Source: Arthrobacter crystallopoietes (GTDB lineage Bacteria; Actinomycetota; Actinomycetes; Actinomycetales; Micrococcaceae). From it: 64,000 nt of DNA. Numbering within the stretch: the stretch's first letter is position 1; the number at the start of each line of letters is the position of its first letter. A program made the translations under genes and the position numbers. The DNA lies in assembly GCF_002849715.1 (NCBI RefSeq), contig NZ_CP018863.1, forward strand, positions 2,356,001-2,420,000, in the 5' to 3' direction. Under the pieces are notes generated by a model. The model was not told the origin of the DNA. It worked only from the letters and a program-made list of their open reading frames with translations, and searched no databases. Of this stretch, positions 53,987 through 61,929 are shown piece after piece.

Positions 53987-54454
53987 TCAGGTATTCATTC
54001 GTGTATCGCCACGATGCCGGACCATGTACGCAACCCCCAGTCCAGCCAGAACCACGCCGACAATGAAGTGCAGCCAGTTGGTAGCCATGTTGAAGGACAG
54101 GAAATTGGCCGCGGACTCCAGGTTGATGATCAGGCCATAGATCCACATGGCCAGATACAAGGCGCCTGCCCCAAGCAGGAAGTCCTTGGCCCCGGTGGCC
54201 GTGCGGCTCATGGCCCACCCCGCAGCACCGACCACGATATAGACGATGTTCAGCAGCATGGAGATCTGGAATGCGTTGAAGAGCATGGCCTCGGAACCGG
54301 CGGCGAATGCCAGCTGGTCATAAGCCATGGTGATGCCTGGAATGAATCCCAGGACGCCGAGAACAATTAGAACAATGCCCGAGCCCATCGCAGCGTTTCG
54401 CACATTTCCACGTGAGACATGTGCATGATGCGCAGACGGTGAAGCGGTGGTCAT
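53987..54454 (-). CDS. DUF4383 family membrane protein
   Basis: A 155-residue protein with four membrane helices and the DUF4383 layout: GIVLIVLGVLGFIPGITMAYD near 26-46 (read in parts), LLNIVYIVVGAAGWAMSRT, LLGAGALYLAMWIYGLI and NWLHFIVGVVLAGLGVAYM. The N-terminus is polar and His-rich. I start at the ATG at 54454, which has GGAGGAGAA upstream. The function is unknown; the family is widespread in actinobacteria. Confidence 0.82.
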   Translation of the reverse strand: MTTASPSAHHAHVSRGNVRNAAMGSGIVLIVLGVLGFIPGITMAYDQLAFAAGSEAMLFNAFQISMLLNIVYIVVGAAGWAMSRTATGAKDFLLGAGALYLAMWIYGLIINLESAANFLSFNMATNWLHFIVGVVLAGLGVAYMVRHRGDTRMNT

Positions 54455-54748
54455 TTCTCCTCCCAAAACTGTGAGTAACAATTTTTCGCCGGGCGCATAC
54501 CCGGCTGTTGGTAGGGCGTATCTGACGGAGTACCAGCACTTAAATTCTACTGCTGCAGGGGTGCGAAGCATATGGAAAAGTTGCCGCCGGCAATAACGAC
54601 GGCGGCTGCCTGGCAGCGGTTCCATCGGTCACCGGCGGCGGACAATCGCCTTGAAGACGGTGGCCAACGGCGTAGGCCATAAGTAGGCTGAGTATTACCA
54701 GTGCCGCGGCATCGGGTCCCGGCGCCAACCGCACAAAAGGACATGCTC

Positions 54749-54982
54749 ATGGAAACCTGCGATACCTGCGGCAATTCGTACGACAAGACCTTCACCATCA
54801 CCAAGGGCGACAAAACCGGCACCTACGACAGTTTCGAATGCGCCATCCACGCTCTGGCTCCCACCTGCGAGCACTGCGGCTGCCGCATTCTGGGCCACGG
54901 TGTCGAGGCGGGCGAGCGGATGTACTGCTGTGCCCACTGCGCCAGGGAATCCGGGCACCAGGATGTGGCGGACCGCGCCTGA
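54749..54982 (+). CDS. Cysteine-rich metallothionein-like / zinc-ribbon protein
   Basis: A 77-residue protein with ten cysteines and four histidines. METCDTCGNSYDKTF opens with a CxxC pair. FECAIHALAPTCEHCGCRIL and MYCCAHCARESGH carry the rest in a pattern close to prokaryotic metallothioneins (CxCxxC...CC..CA.GH). It probably buffers zinc or copper in the cytoplasm. I use the ATG at 54749, eight bases after AAAGGA, although the ATG at 54743 is in frame. Confidence 0.72.
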   Translation: METCDTCGNSYDKTFTITKGDKTGTYDSFECAIHALAPTCEHCGCRILGHGVEAGERMYCCAHCARESGHQDVADRA

Positions 54983-55018
54983 GGCCAACGCCGGCAGTTG
55001 CGCGTTGGAACCGGCCTA

Positions 55019-55696
55019 CTAGTTCGATCCGGCTGAAGACACTGCGGTCATGGTAGTTACGGTGGTGGCAGCCATGATCGCCGAAGAGATGGCGTCCCTG
55101 ACCGCCTTGGAGGCCCAGTCGCCGTCGGTAATTTCCTTCACCCGTTCCTTAGAGACCGGTCCGAAACACTTCTCCAGGATCTTCGTGGCATCCGCCAGTG
55201 CGATGACACTGGCGCTGAAGCCGTCGGGCCGGAGACCGGACAGGACGTTGCCAATCCGTTCGCGCAGCTGCTGCTCCGGGACCGGATCGACTTCCGGGTA
55301 TTTGACGGTGGGAAAGATCCACAGGATCCTGCCTTCTACGCGAGCCACAATGTTCCGATCGGCGAGCAGGTTGCCGACCAGCTTCTTGGGGGAGCGGCTG
55401 GCGAACTTCGTCACCCAGTGATCGGTCTTAAATGGTCTGCGGGCGTCGGCGATGAGCTGGAGGAAAGATCCATAACCGCTTGAACTGTCGTCGTCATATC
55501 CGGGCGTAGGAACGACCTTCCGGCCCTGGATGGTGATGGCTCCGGTCAGGGCCAGTTCGCTGAGGATGGCTCCGCCCAGGCCATAGCTAAGGGTAGATCC
55601 GTCCAGCATTGCCTTGCCGTCTTGGTCCCGTAGGCAGAGCAGCAGGAAGGCTTCGGGAACACTCAGAGGTGAAGAAGCAACCGGTTCCTGGGCCAT
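55019..55696 (-). CDS. GPP34 (Golgi phosphoprotein 3) family protein
   Basis: A 225-residue protein with the GPP34 fold: LSVPEAFLLLCLRDQDGK near residues 11-28, YGLGGAILSELALTGAITIQGRKVVP read in parts near 38-63, and LVGNLLADRNIVARVEGRILWIFPTVKYP read in parts. Eukaryotic members bind phosphatidylinositol 4-phosphate; the role of bacterial members is unknown. The last 25 residues are a Ser/Thr/Ala-rich tail. It is divergent from a phosphatidate phosphatase-like gene, with 108 bp between starts. Confidence 0.85.
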   Translation of the reverse strand: MAQEPVASSPLSVPEAFLLLCLRDQDGKAMLDGSTLSYGLGGAILSELALTGAITIQGRKVVPTPGYDDDSSSGYGSFLQLIADARRPFKTDHWVTKFASRSPKKLVGNLLADRNIVARVEGRILWIFPTVKYPEVDPVPEQQLRERIGNVLSGLRPDGFSASVIALADATKILEKCFGPVSKERVKEITDGDWASKAVRDAISSAIMAATTVTTMTAVSSAGSN

Positions 55697-55804
55697 GAAG
55701 CCAGCTTAGCGGCTGCCTGGCCGGTGCGGGCCGGAAATACACACCAGCTGGCCTTGTACAGGCAATCTTTCCGCGGGGCGGGACCAGCATGGCAAACTGT
55801 GCGT

Positions 55805-56869
55805 ATGTCATCCAGCGTAGAGAACGAGGACATCCAGGAGAAGGCCGCCCATATCGGGATGCGCCTCGAGGACAAGTGGCAAAGCTGGCGTGAGCGCAAG
55901 GCTCGGGGGCGCGGCGATAATGTCACGGTCCTGCCGTTCACCGGCTACGGAACCAATGGCTGGGTCCGGGTGCTCGGACGCGTAGTGATGGCCAAGGAGG
56001 GCGCGTTCGAAAACGGGAAGGTTGCCTCGCAGATTCTGGCGGACGGCATCCGCGGCTGGCGCAACTTCATCAGTCCGCCCGTCGCAAACGCCAAGGTCGT
56101 CATCGGCATCAATGGTGTGGAGCATGAAGTCACGGCAGACCGCGGCGGCGTTGTCGATTCGCATGTGCCGGCAGAGCTGCCGGAAGGCTGGACCACCGTG
56201 ACGCTCAGCTGCGAGGGCTCGACCCCGGTGGAGGCTGCGGTCTACATCGTGCCCTCCGACATCAAGTTCGGCATCCTGTCAGACATTGACGATACGGTGA
56301 TGGTCACCGCGCTGCCGCGGCCGTTCCTGGCAGCGTGGAACACTTTTGTCCTGGACGAGCACGCCCGCAATGCCACGCCGGGCATGGCCGTCATGCTCGA
56401 ACGCGTCACCCGGGAGCATCCAGGGAGTCCGGTGCTGTACCTCTCCACCGGCGCCTGGAACGTAGCCCAGACCCTCACACGCTTCCTCTCGCGGAACCTG
56501 TACCCCGATGGCGCCCTGTTGCTCACAGACTGGGGGCCGACCCGCGAGCGGTGGTTCCGCAGCGGGATGGAGCACAAGACCAGCCAGCTGATGCGGCTGG
56601 CCCGAGAATTCCCCGACGTGAAGTGGCTGCTCATTGGCGACGACGGCCAGCATGACGAAGCCATCTACGCAGGCTTCGCCCAGCGCTATCCGGAGCATGT
56701 GGCGGCGATTGCCATCCGCCAGCTGTCCGTCAGCGAGGCTGTGCTGGCCGGTGGGCGTTCGCAGGCCAAGCCGGCCAACGCCACGCCCGGCATCGACTGG
56801 ATCTACGCGCCCGACGGCGCCGGGATCGCCGCCCAGCTGCACGAGCTCGGGATCATCAACGGCTCCTGA
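55805..56869 (+). CDS. DUF2183 (App1-type) phosphatidate phosphatase-like protein
   Basis: A 354-residue HAD-like phosphatase. The N-terminal beta-rich domain (about 35-150) includes the VLPFTGYGTNGWVRVLGRV segment typical of App1. The catalytic motif SDIDDTVMVT (Asp160, Asp162) and a later GDDGQHDEAIY match App1, an actin-patch-associated phosphatidate phosphatase in yeast. The start is the ATG at 55805. Its divergent neighbour is a GPP34 lipid-binding-type protein, which supports a membrane-lipid role. Confidence 0.85.
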   Translation: MSSSVENEDIQEKAAHIGMRLEDKWQSWRERKARGRGDNVTVLPFTGYGTNGWVRVLGRVVMAKEGAFENGKVASQILADGIRGWRNFISPPVANAKVVIGINGVEHEVTADRGGVVDSHVPAELPEGWTTVTLSCEGSTPVEAAVYIVPSDIKFGILSDIDDTVMVTALPRPFLAAWNTFVLDEHARNATPGMAVMLERVTREHPGSPVLYLSTGAWNVAQTLTRFLSRNLYPDGALLLTDWGPTRERWFRSGMEHKTSQLMRLAREFPDVKWLLIGDDGQHDEAIYAGFAQRYPEHVAAIAIRQLSVSEAVLAGGRSQAKPANATPGIDWIYAPDGAGIAAQLHELGIINGS

Positions 56870-56878
56870 GGATGCAAC

Positions 56879-56907
56879 AGCGGAGCCGGAATCGCTCCGG
56901 CTCCGCT
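56879..56907. terminator. Bidirectional hairpin between App1-like and carD genes
   Basis: A perfect 12-bp stem (56879-56890 with 56896-56907) around ATCGC, between the stops of two convergent genes. Confidence 0.8.
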
Positions 56908-56929
56908 GGCGGTACTGCCAAGTTGCGCG

Positions 56930-57472
56930 CTAGGCGCTGGCTGCCGCTTTGACGCGCTTCGGCGTCGTTGTTGGTGTTTCTTCCACGTCTTCCGGGCGCA
57001 GGACGTCGTCGATGATGGCGCCGGCGCCGGCTTCGTCCGTGTTCTCGGACAGGGCGAGTTCGGACACGAGGATCCGGCGGGCCTGTTCCAGCTGGCGCTT
57101 CTCGCCGGCAGGGGCTACGCCGGACTGCAAGCGGCGGGTCAGATCACGAACAACTTCGCTGATCTTGTAAACGTCCCCGTTGGTGATTTTTTCCTGATTG
57201 GCCTTGAAACGGCGGGACCAGATCTCCTTCTCCGTGGAGACCGGGGTGCGCAAGATGCTGATGACCTTCTGCACACCCTTCTTGCCGATCGGCTGGCGTG
57301 CGCCGAGGTCCTTGGCCTTGGCGGCAGGTACCTCGATCATCAGTCCATCGTGGTGGACGCGGAACTGCACGTACTTGGTGTCGGACTCGTTAAAGGAGCG
57401 GTTGGTAACGCCTGTTACGGTCACTGCGCCGTGCGGCGGGTAGACAAGACTGTCGCCTACGTTAAGCTTCAT
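56930..57472 (-). CDS. carD: CarD family RNA polymerase-binding regulator
   Basis: A 180-residue CarD/CdnL protein. The N-terminal Tudor-like RNAP-interacting domain (LNVGDSLVYPPHGAVTV at 3-19) binds the polymerase beta subunit and stabilises open complexes; the helical C-terminal part (about 70-160, with WSRRFKANQEKITNGD) contacts promoter DNA. A short Lys/Ala/Pro tail follows. In many actinobacteria carD precedes ispD-ispF, but here its downstream neighbour is a convergent lipid phosphatase gene. Confidence 0.93.
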   Translation of the reverse strand: MKLNVGDSLVYPPHGAVTVTGVTNRSFNESDTKYVQFRVHHDGLMIEVPAAKAKDLGARQPIGKKGVQKVISILRTPVSTEKEIWSRRFKANQEKITNGDVYKISEVVRDLTRRLQSGVAPAGEKRQLEQARRILVSELALSENTDEAGAGAIIDDVLRPEDVEETPTTTPKRVKAAASA

Positions 57473-57606
57473 GAGAATAATGCCCTTTCATGCCATTATG
57501 GCAGATACTGCCACATTGGCAGGAGGTGGGCAAACGTGGGATATCCTAGAAACCGGCCGGCGCCATGGGAAGTCCGGGATGGCACCGGAAGGGACGAAAG
57601 AGGCGG

Positions 57607-58254
57607 ATGAGGGTCAAAAGCGCAGAAACACGGGCGACGGCGGACCATCCGGCTGCCGTTTCACCTGGTTTGAGGGAGCGCCGGCGGCTGCAAACGCGGG
57701 CGGAAATCACCGATGCTGCACTGCGGCTGTTCGCGGAGGGCGGAGTGGCCAGCACTACCGTGGACGATATTGCCGCGGCGGCCGGAGTCTCGGCGCGGAC
57801 CTTCTTCCGCTATTTCGCCACCAAGGAAGAAGCCGCTTTGCCGGTCCACCAGGACTTTAATGAAGCCATTGCCGCAGGTCTGCCCTCAGTGGATCCGCTG
57901 GGCGATGTCCGCGATGAGGTAGACCGGCTCTACGCCCTGACCGTCCTGCCCTACACCGATAATGATTCCCCGTCTGCCCAGCGGATGCTGCAGGTCAGCC
58001 AACTGATCCGCAAGGAACCGTCGTTGCGTTCGGCCCAGGTGAGGCAGACGGTGGAACGGACCGAGGACCTGATGGCTGCCCTGAGCGCAAAGTTCGGTCC
58101 CGAACGGGCCGACCAGATGGAACTGCGGCTGGCCATCGACATTTCCGGGGCCGTGGCCCGCGCTGCGCTGGACACCTGGGTAGGCCTGCTGGAGGCGGGA
58201 AAAGCGGCGGACCTGGCAGAGATTTACGGCCAGGCGCGCGCTTTCGCGCGTTAG
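57607..58254 (+). CDS. TetR family transcriptional regulator
   Basis: A 215-residue regulator. The helix-turn-helix is clear (RAEITDAALRLFAEGGVAST and VDDIAAAAGVSARTFFRYFATKEE read in parts), followed by an all-helical effector domain of the TetR_C_17-like type (SAQRMLQVSQLIRKEPSL). I use the ATG at 57607 after AAGAGG, not the longer frame. The target is unknown; the downstream gene, a pRiA4b ORF-3 type protein, is 28 bp away and may be in the same transcript. Confidence 0.88.
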   Translation: MRVKSAETRATADHPAAVSPGLRERRRLQTRAEITDAALRLFAEGGVASTTVDDIAAAAGVSARTFFRYFATKEEAALPVHQDFNEAIAAGLPSVDPLGDVRDEVDRLYALTVLPYTDNDSPSAQRMLQVSQLIRKEPSLRSAQVRQTVERTEDLMAALSAKFGPERADQMELRLAIDISGAVARAALDTWVGLLEAGKAADLAEIYGQARAFAR

Positions 58255-58282
58255 CGGCAGGACCGGCGGCAAAGCTGGCAGA

Positions 58283-59542
58283 ATGACGATCATGCGAGCT
58301 GCCGAGAAAGCCCTCGACCTGCACATCACTATTGCTGGCACGGAACCTGAGATCTGGCGCGACCTGCGCGTGCCTGCTGCGATCATGCTCACGGACCTGC
58401 ACAAGGTCATCCAGCGGGCGTTCGGCTGGGACAACCGGCATCTGTACATGTTCCGAAGTTCCAATGCCGCGGGCGAGGAGCGCCGGTTCGCCAGCAACGA
58501 GGAAACGATCATCGAACTGGAAACCGAGCCGGCAGCGGTCTTCACCCTTGAGGATGTGTTCAGCTCCAAGAGCACCGAGCTGGTTTACGAGTACGACTTC
58601 GGCGATAGCTGGCTGCACGAGATCAGCATCAGCGGCCATGCCGTGGCGCCCGCGGGCCAGCTGACCTGCATCGCGGGCGCCAACCGCGGCCCGGTCGAAG
58701 ACTCCGGCGGAATCGGTGGCTACCGGGAGCTGTGCGAGATCCTGCTGGACCCGAACCACGAACAGCATGACGGCCTGGCCAAGTGGTACTCCTGGGTTAC
58801 CAACAAGCCTGCCGCACAGTTCGATCCGCAGGAATTCGACCTGGAGAAATGCAACCGGAGCCTCGCCCGGCTAAGTCCCCAACTCGGGGACGCAACGCCG
58901 ACGCCTGAGGAAATGGCCGCCGTCGTACTTCCCGCAAAGTGGCTGCTGCAGCGCGTCGGCGCGGACGGGCTCGAGCTGACCAAGGATGGTTACCTCAAGC
59001 CCGCCATTGTTGCCGAGGTGATGGCCAGCCTTGCCTGGGAAAAGCGCTGGTACGGCAAGTTCAACCGGGAATCGCAGACACTGCCGGTTTTGGACTTGCG
59101 TTCTGCGCTGCAGGAATGGGGCCTGCTGCGGAAATACAAGGGAAAGCTGCTGCGGACCCCCGCGGGACGCAAGACGTACGACGACGACGTGCGGCTCTGG
59201 AGCCACCTCGCCGACCGTTTCGCGAACCCGCGCACTCCGGCGGAGAAAATGGTCCGGAGGGTCCTCGTCCTTTGGCTGCTGGAGGACCGCGTGCCGTCTT
59301 ACGACATGCTTGGTGAAGCCGTATCGCAGACGTTGATGAGCGTCGGGTTCCGGATGCCGGACGGCGCCGCTATCCCCGAGCATGATGGGCGGTACCTGTA
59401 CAACGAATCGCGCCTCATGCTGAGCACCCTCGGCGTTTTCGAAGAGGGAGATTATTTGCTCAGTTCCCCGTCGCCCAGCGAGGCCGGCATCAAGTTCCTG
59501 CTGGAAGTCCAGCGGCGGCAGAATGAACATCATGAAGACTGA
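58283..59542 (+). CDS. Plasmid pRiA4b ORF-3 family protein
   Basis: A 419-residue protein. Residues 8-180 are the pRiA4b ORF-3-like domain: HITIAGTEPEIWRDLRVP near 14-31, LHKVIQRAFGWDNRHLYMF near 39-57, YEYDFGDSWLHEISI near 102-116. The C-terminal half (about 200-415) is a helical region containing LPAKWLLQRVGADGLELTKDGYL read in parts and GRYLYNESRLMLSTLGVFEE. The family is widespread and uncharacterised. The thioesterase gene that follows overlaps its end by 20 bases, so the two are co-expressed. Confidence 0.82.
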   Translation: MTIMRAAEKALDLHITIAGTEPEIWRDLRVPAAIMLTDLHKVIQRAFGWDNRHLYMFRSSNAAGEERRFASNEETIIELETEPAAVFTLEDVFSSKSTELVYEYDFGDSWLHEISISGHAVAPAGQLTCIAGANRGPVEDSGGIGGYRELCEILLDPNHEQHDGLAKWYSWVTNKPAAQFDPQEFDLEKCNRSLARLSPQLGDATPTPEEMAAVVLPAKWLLQRVGADGLELTKDGYLKPAIVAEVMASLAWEKRWYGKFNRESQTLPVLDLRSALQEWGLLRKYKGKLLRTPAGRKTYDDDVRLWSHLADRFANPRTPAEKMVRRVLVLWLLEDRVPSYDMLGEAVSQTLMSVGFRMPDGAAIPEHDGRYLYNESRLMLSTLGVFEEGDYLLSSPSPSEAGIKFLLEVQRRQNEHHED

Positions 59543-60014
59543 CACCGAAACGGGTGGGAAGCGGCTGAGCTGTAACGTCCCCATGCGCTGGGGCGATATG
59601 GATGCCTACGGGCACATCAACAATGTGGAGATCCTGCGCATCCTCGAGGAGGCGCGCATCCACGCTTTCGGCCCGCCGGCGGGGACAGGCGGGCCGGGGC
59701 TGGATGTGGACCTGCCTGTATTTTCCGACCTGCCCGATGGGGCCCAGGCGCTGGTGACCGAGCATCGGGTCAAGTATGTGCGGCCGCTGAACTACCGGAA
59801 TATTCCGGCGCATGTAGAGGTCTGGGTCAGCGCGTTGAAGGCGGCCAGCCTGACCATCGCCTATGTCATTAGCGACCCGGTGACGCAGGACGAGTGCGTC
59901 CGGGCCGAGACAACACTGGCGTTCTTCAACGAGGCGGAGCAACGGTTACTGCGTGTTACGCCGGAGCAGAAGTCCCGCCTGCAGCCGTTCGTAGGCGAGG
60001 CAAACTTCCGCTGA
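59523..60014 (+). CDS. Acyl-CoA thioesterase (4HBT hotdog fold)
   Basis: A 163-residue hotdog-fold thioesterase of the YbgC/FadM type. MRWGDMDAYGHINNVEILRI near residues 21-40 carries the catalytic Asp, and HRVKYVRPLNYRNIPAHVEV forms the central helix partner strand. It would hydrolyse short- or medium-chain acyl-CoA. The ATG at 59523 lies inside the preceding gene; an in-frame ATG at 59532 is equally possible. Confidence 0.85.
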   Translation: MNIMKTDTETGGKRLSCNVPMRWGDMDAYGHINNVEILRILEEARIHAFGPPAGTGGPGLDVDLPVFSDLPDGAQALVTEHRVKYVRPLNYRNIPAHVEVWVSALKAASLTIAYVISDPVTQDECVRAETTLAFFNEAEQRLLRVTPEQKSRLQPFVGEANFR

Positions 60015-60086
60015 GCAGGGGCTATGTCCGTGTCGGGCCAGTCCGTGTACACTAGGTCACAGTTGTAGTGTTGCGCATGTACTTGG

Positions 60087-60117
60087 AACGGCGAACCCAA
60101 AGGGCTAGCCGTTTTTT
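60087..60117 (+). terminator. Terminator-like hairpin in the cold-shock gene leader
   Basis: AACGGC (60087-60092) pairs with GCCGTT (60108-60113), with inner CCC/GGG pairs and an AAA loop, and runs into a T tract to 60117. It lies 80 bases upstream of the cspA start and downstream of a promoter-like TACACT at about 60047. It could terminate the leader at moderate temperature, giving attenuation, or end a separate short RNA. Confidence 0.5.
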
Positions 60118-60196
60118 CTGTAGAAGCGGACAATGGACACCGCGACTGGGGCTTCCCGAAGGTCGGGAACAGTCTCAAACAGAAGGATGCATAAAA

Positions 60197-60400
60197 ATGG
60201 CAACAGGTACCGTCAAGTGGTTCAACGCTGAAAAGGGCTTCGGATTCATCCAGCCCGACGACGGCAGCGCAGATGTTTTCGCGCACTTTTCTGCGATCAA
60301 TTCGGGTGGCTACCGGTCCCTCGAAGAGAACCAGAAGGTTAGCTTCGAAACCGAGCAGGGCCCCAAGGGACCCCAGGCAGTAAACATCACGGTCCTCTAA
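60197..60400 (+). CDS. cspA: Cold shock protein CspA family
   Basis: A 67-residue single-stranded nucleic acid-binding protein. [20 protein letters not shown] carries RNP-1 (KGFGFI) and VFAHF is RNP-2. It acts as an RNA chaperone. AGAAGGA precedes the ATG by seven bases. The 150-base leader contains a terminator-like hairpin, as expected for regulated csp transcripts, and a clean terminator follows the gene. Confidence 0.95.
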   Translation: MATGTVKWFNAEKGFGFIQPDDGSADVFAHFSAINSGGYRSLEENQKVSFETEQGPKGPQAVNITVL

Positions 60401-60426
60401 ATAAGGATCTGAGGCTTACGGGCCAG

Positions 60427-60461
60427 GAAACAGGACGGGATTTCCCGTCCTGTTTCTGTTT
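60427..60461 (+). terminator. Terminator of cspA
   Basis: GAAACAGGACGGG (60427-60439) pairs perfectly with CCCGTCCTGTTTC (60444-60456) around ATTT, followed by TGTTT. Confidence 0.9.
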
Positions 60462-60529
60462 AAGCAGCCGGATCGTGGCCGCGTTGCAGCCACCCGCAGC
60501 CCTTCCGCCGCGCCGAGGAACCGGCCGGA

Positions 60530-61117
60530 GTGTTGGACAGGAGCCTCGGCGCCAAGCAGACTGTCGATATGGCGTCCGGTGCAGTTTTGCGAATCTTCAC
60601 TGTCGGCCACGGCACCAGCAGCCGGGACGAACTGGCCGGGCTGCTCGCCGGAGCAGGCGTCGAAGCGCTCGTTGACGTGCGGCGCTTTCCGGGCAGCCGC
60701 AAGCACCCGGACATGGGCAAGGACGCTCTGACCAAATGGCTTCCCGACGCCGGTATCGACTACCGCTGGGAGGAGCAGTTGGGCGGCCGGCGAAGAATTC
60801 CGGCCGGCGAGCCTGAACCCGACAGTTGGTGGAAGGTGGCCGCTTTCCGCGCCTATGCCGCATACACACGGACCCCTGAGTTCGACGCAGGCCTGGAGCG
60901 GTTGCTGGACTATGCGCGGTCGCAGGCGACAACAGTAATGTGCAGCGAAACTGTCTGGTGGCGTTGCCACCGCCGGCTCATTTCCGACGTCCTGGTCCTT
61001 CGACACGGTGTCGACGTGCTCCATGTGATGCCCGGCGGCAAACTGACGCCGCACAAAGTGGCAGAGGGAGCCCGCCTAATCGGCAACATTGTCCGTTGGG
61101 ACGGCCCCGTAGATTAA
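60530..61117 (+). CDS. DUF488 family protein
   Basis: A 195-residue protein with DUF488 features: FTVGHGTSSRDELAGLL near residues 23-39, ALVDVRRFPGSRKHPD near 46-61, and TVMCSETVWWRCHRRLISD near 136-154, with conserved Cys and Arg residues. The function is unknown. The GTG at 60530 has GAGGAA upstream; an ATG at 60569 would remove 13 residues before the domain. It is monocistronic. Confidence 0.82.
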   Translation: MLDRSLGAKQTVDMASGAVLRIFTVGHGTSSRDELAGLLAGAGVEALVDVRRFPGSRKHPDMGKDALTKWLPDAGIDYRWEEQLGGRRRIPAGEPEPDSWWKVAAFRAYAAYTRTPEFDAGLERLLDYARSQATTVMCSETVWWRCHRRLISDVLVLRHGVDVLHVMPGGKLTPHKVAEGARLIGNIVRWDGPVD

Positions 61118-61243
61118 GCGCGCTCGACTGCACGCATGAACGAACGCGAACGCGCCCGCGGTCTTGGCCTGAATGGCGGCAGTTGCGCCACCATTCCAGC
61201 CGAAACCGCGGACGCGTCCGGAGGTCTTGAGCTTAGGTGCTGG

Positions 61244-61678
61244 TTACGCGAGGACGCTCAGCTTGGAGTCCTTGCGGCCGAAGAGGGCGTGATCCACCGA
61301 AACGCGTCCGGGGCCCACCAGTGCAAGAGTCAGGGCCGCGGTGCCAAGGAGGAGCACCAGTTCGTAGCCGCCGTCCATGGCGAACACGCCGGCCGGGGCG
61401 TGAACGAGGAACAAGGCACCGAGCATGTTTACGAGCAGCAGGATGGCAACCGGGCGGGTCAGCAGGCCCAGGATCAGGGCGATGCCGCCCGCCAGTTCGA
61501 GGGTGGCGACAACCGGAGCTGCGATCTCGGCGGCGGGAACGCCCATCTGGCCGAAGGAGGCCTGGGTTCCGGCGATCGTCCATTCGTTGAACTTCTGCCA
61601 GCCGTGGGCGGTAAAGAGGAAGCCGAGGACAACGCGCAGGACAGTGCGGGCGGTAGTAGTCAAAGCGAATTTGTTCAT
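61244..61678 (-). CDS. DoxX family membrane protein
   Basis: A 144-residue protein with four membrane helices and the DoxX layout: RTVLRVVLGFLFTAHGWQKF near 11-30, ATLELAGGIALILGLLTRPVA read in parts near 62-82, and a C-terminal LFGRKDSKLSVLA. The family is linked to oxidative or thiol stress. I start at the ATG at 61678 rather than the longer frame. Two TTGA-N4-TCAA operators lie upstream, the same form as in front of the 49452 FMN reductase, suggesting one shared repressor. Confidence 0.85.
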   Translation of the reverse strand: MNKFALTTTARTVLRVVLGFLFTAHGWQKFNEWTIAGTQASFGQMGVPAAEIAAPVVATLELAGGIALILGLLTRPVAILLLVNMLGALFLVHAPAGVFAMDGGYELVLLLGTAALTLALVGPGRVSVDHALFGRKDSKLSVLA

Positions 61679-61743
61679 GATGTTTTCACCGTTTCTTATG
61701 GTCAAAGTATCGGCCGTCGGGAACGAGCGATAAGCATCAATTG

Positions 61744-61792
61744 ATTGACGCTTCAATAAAAGAGTGACAGAAAAACACTTGAAGTGTCAAGT
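61744..61792 (-). promoter_or_regulatory. Two TTGA-N4-TCAA operators upstream of the doxX-like gene
   Basis: ATTGACGCTTCAAT at 61744-61757 and ACTTGAAGTGTCAAGT at 61777-61792 both have TTGA/TCAA arms around a four-base spacer, with centres about 34 bases (three turns) apart. ATCAATTGAT just before them is a further palindrome. The form matches the sites at 49388-49432. Confidence 0.6.
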
Positions 61793-61929
61793 CAGGTGTC
61801 GCCGGCCCGGCTTGCCGGGCTCCAGTGCCGCCGTCGTAATCATGTTGTTGTGTCCTGGCTGTTCCTGAACATCGTCCAGCTTGCCCTGCTACAGTCCGCT
61901 TCGGATGCAGTTCGAGAACCAAGGATGAG

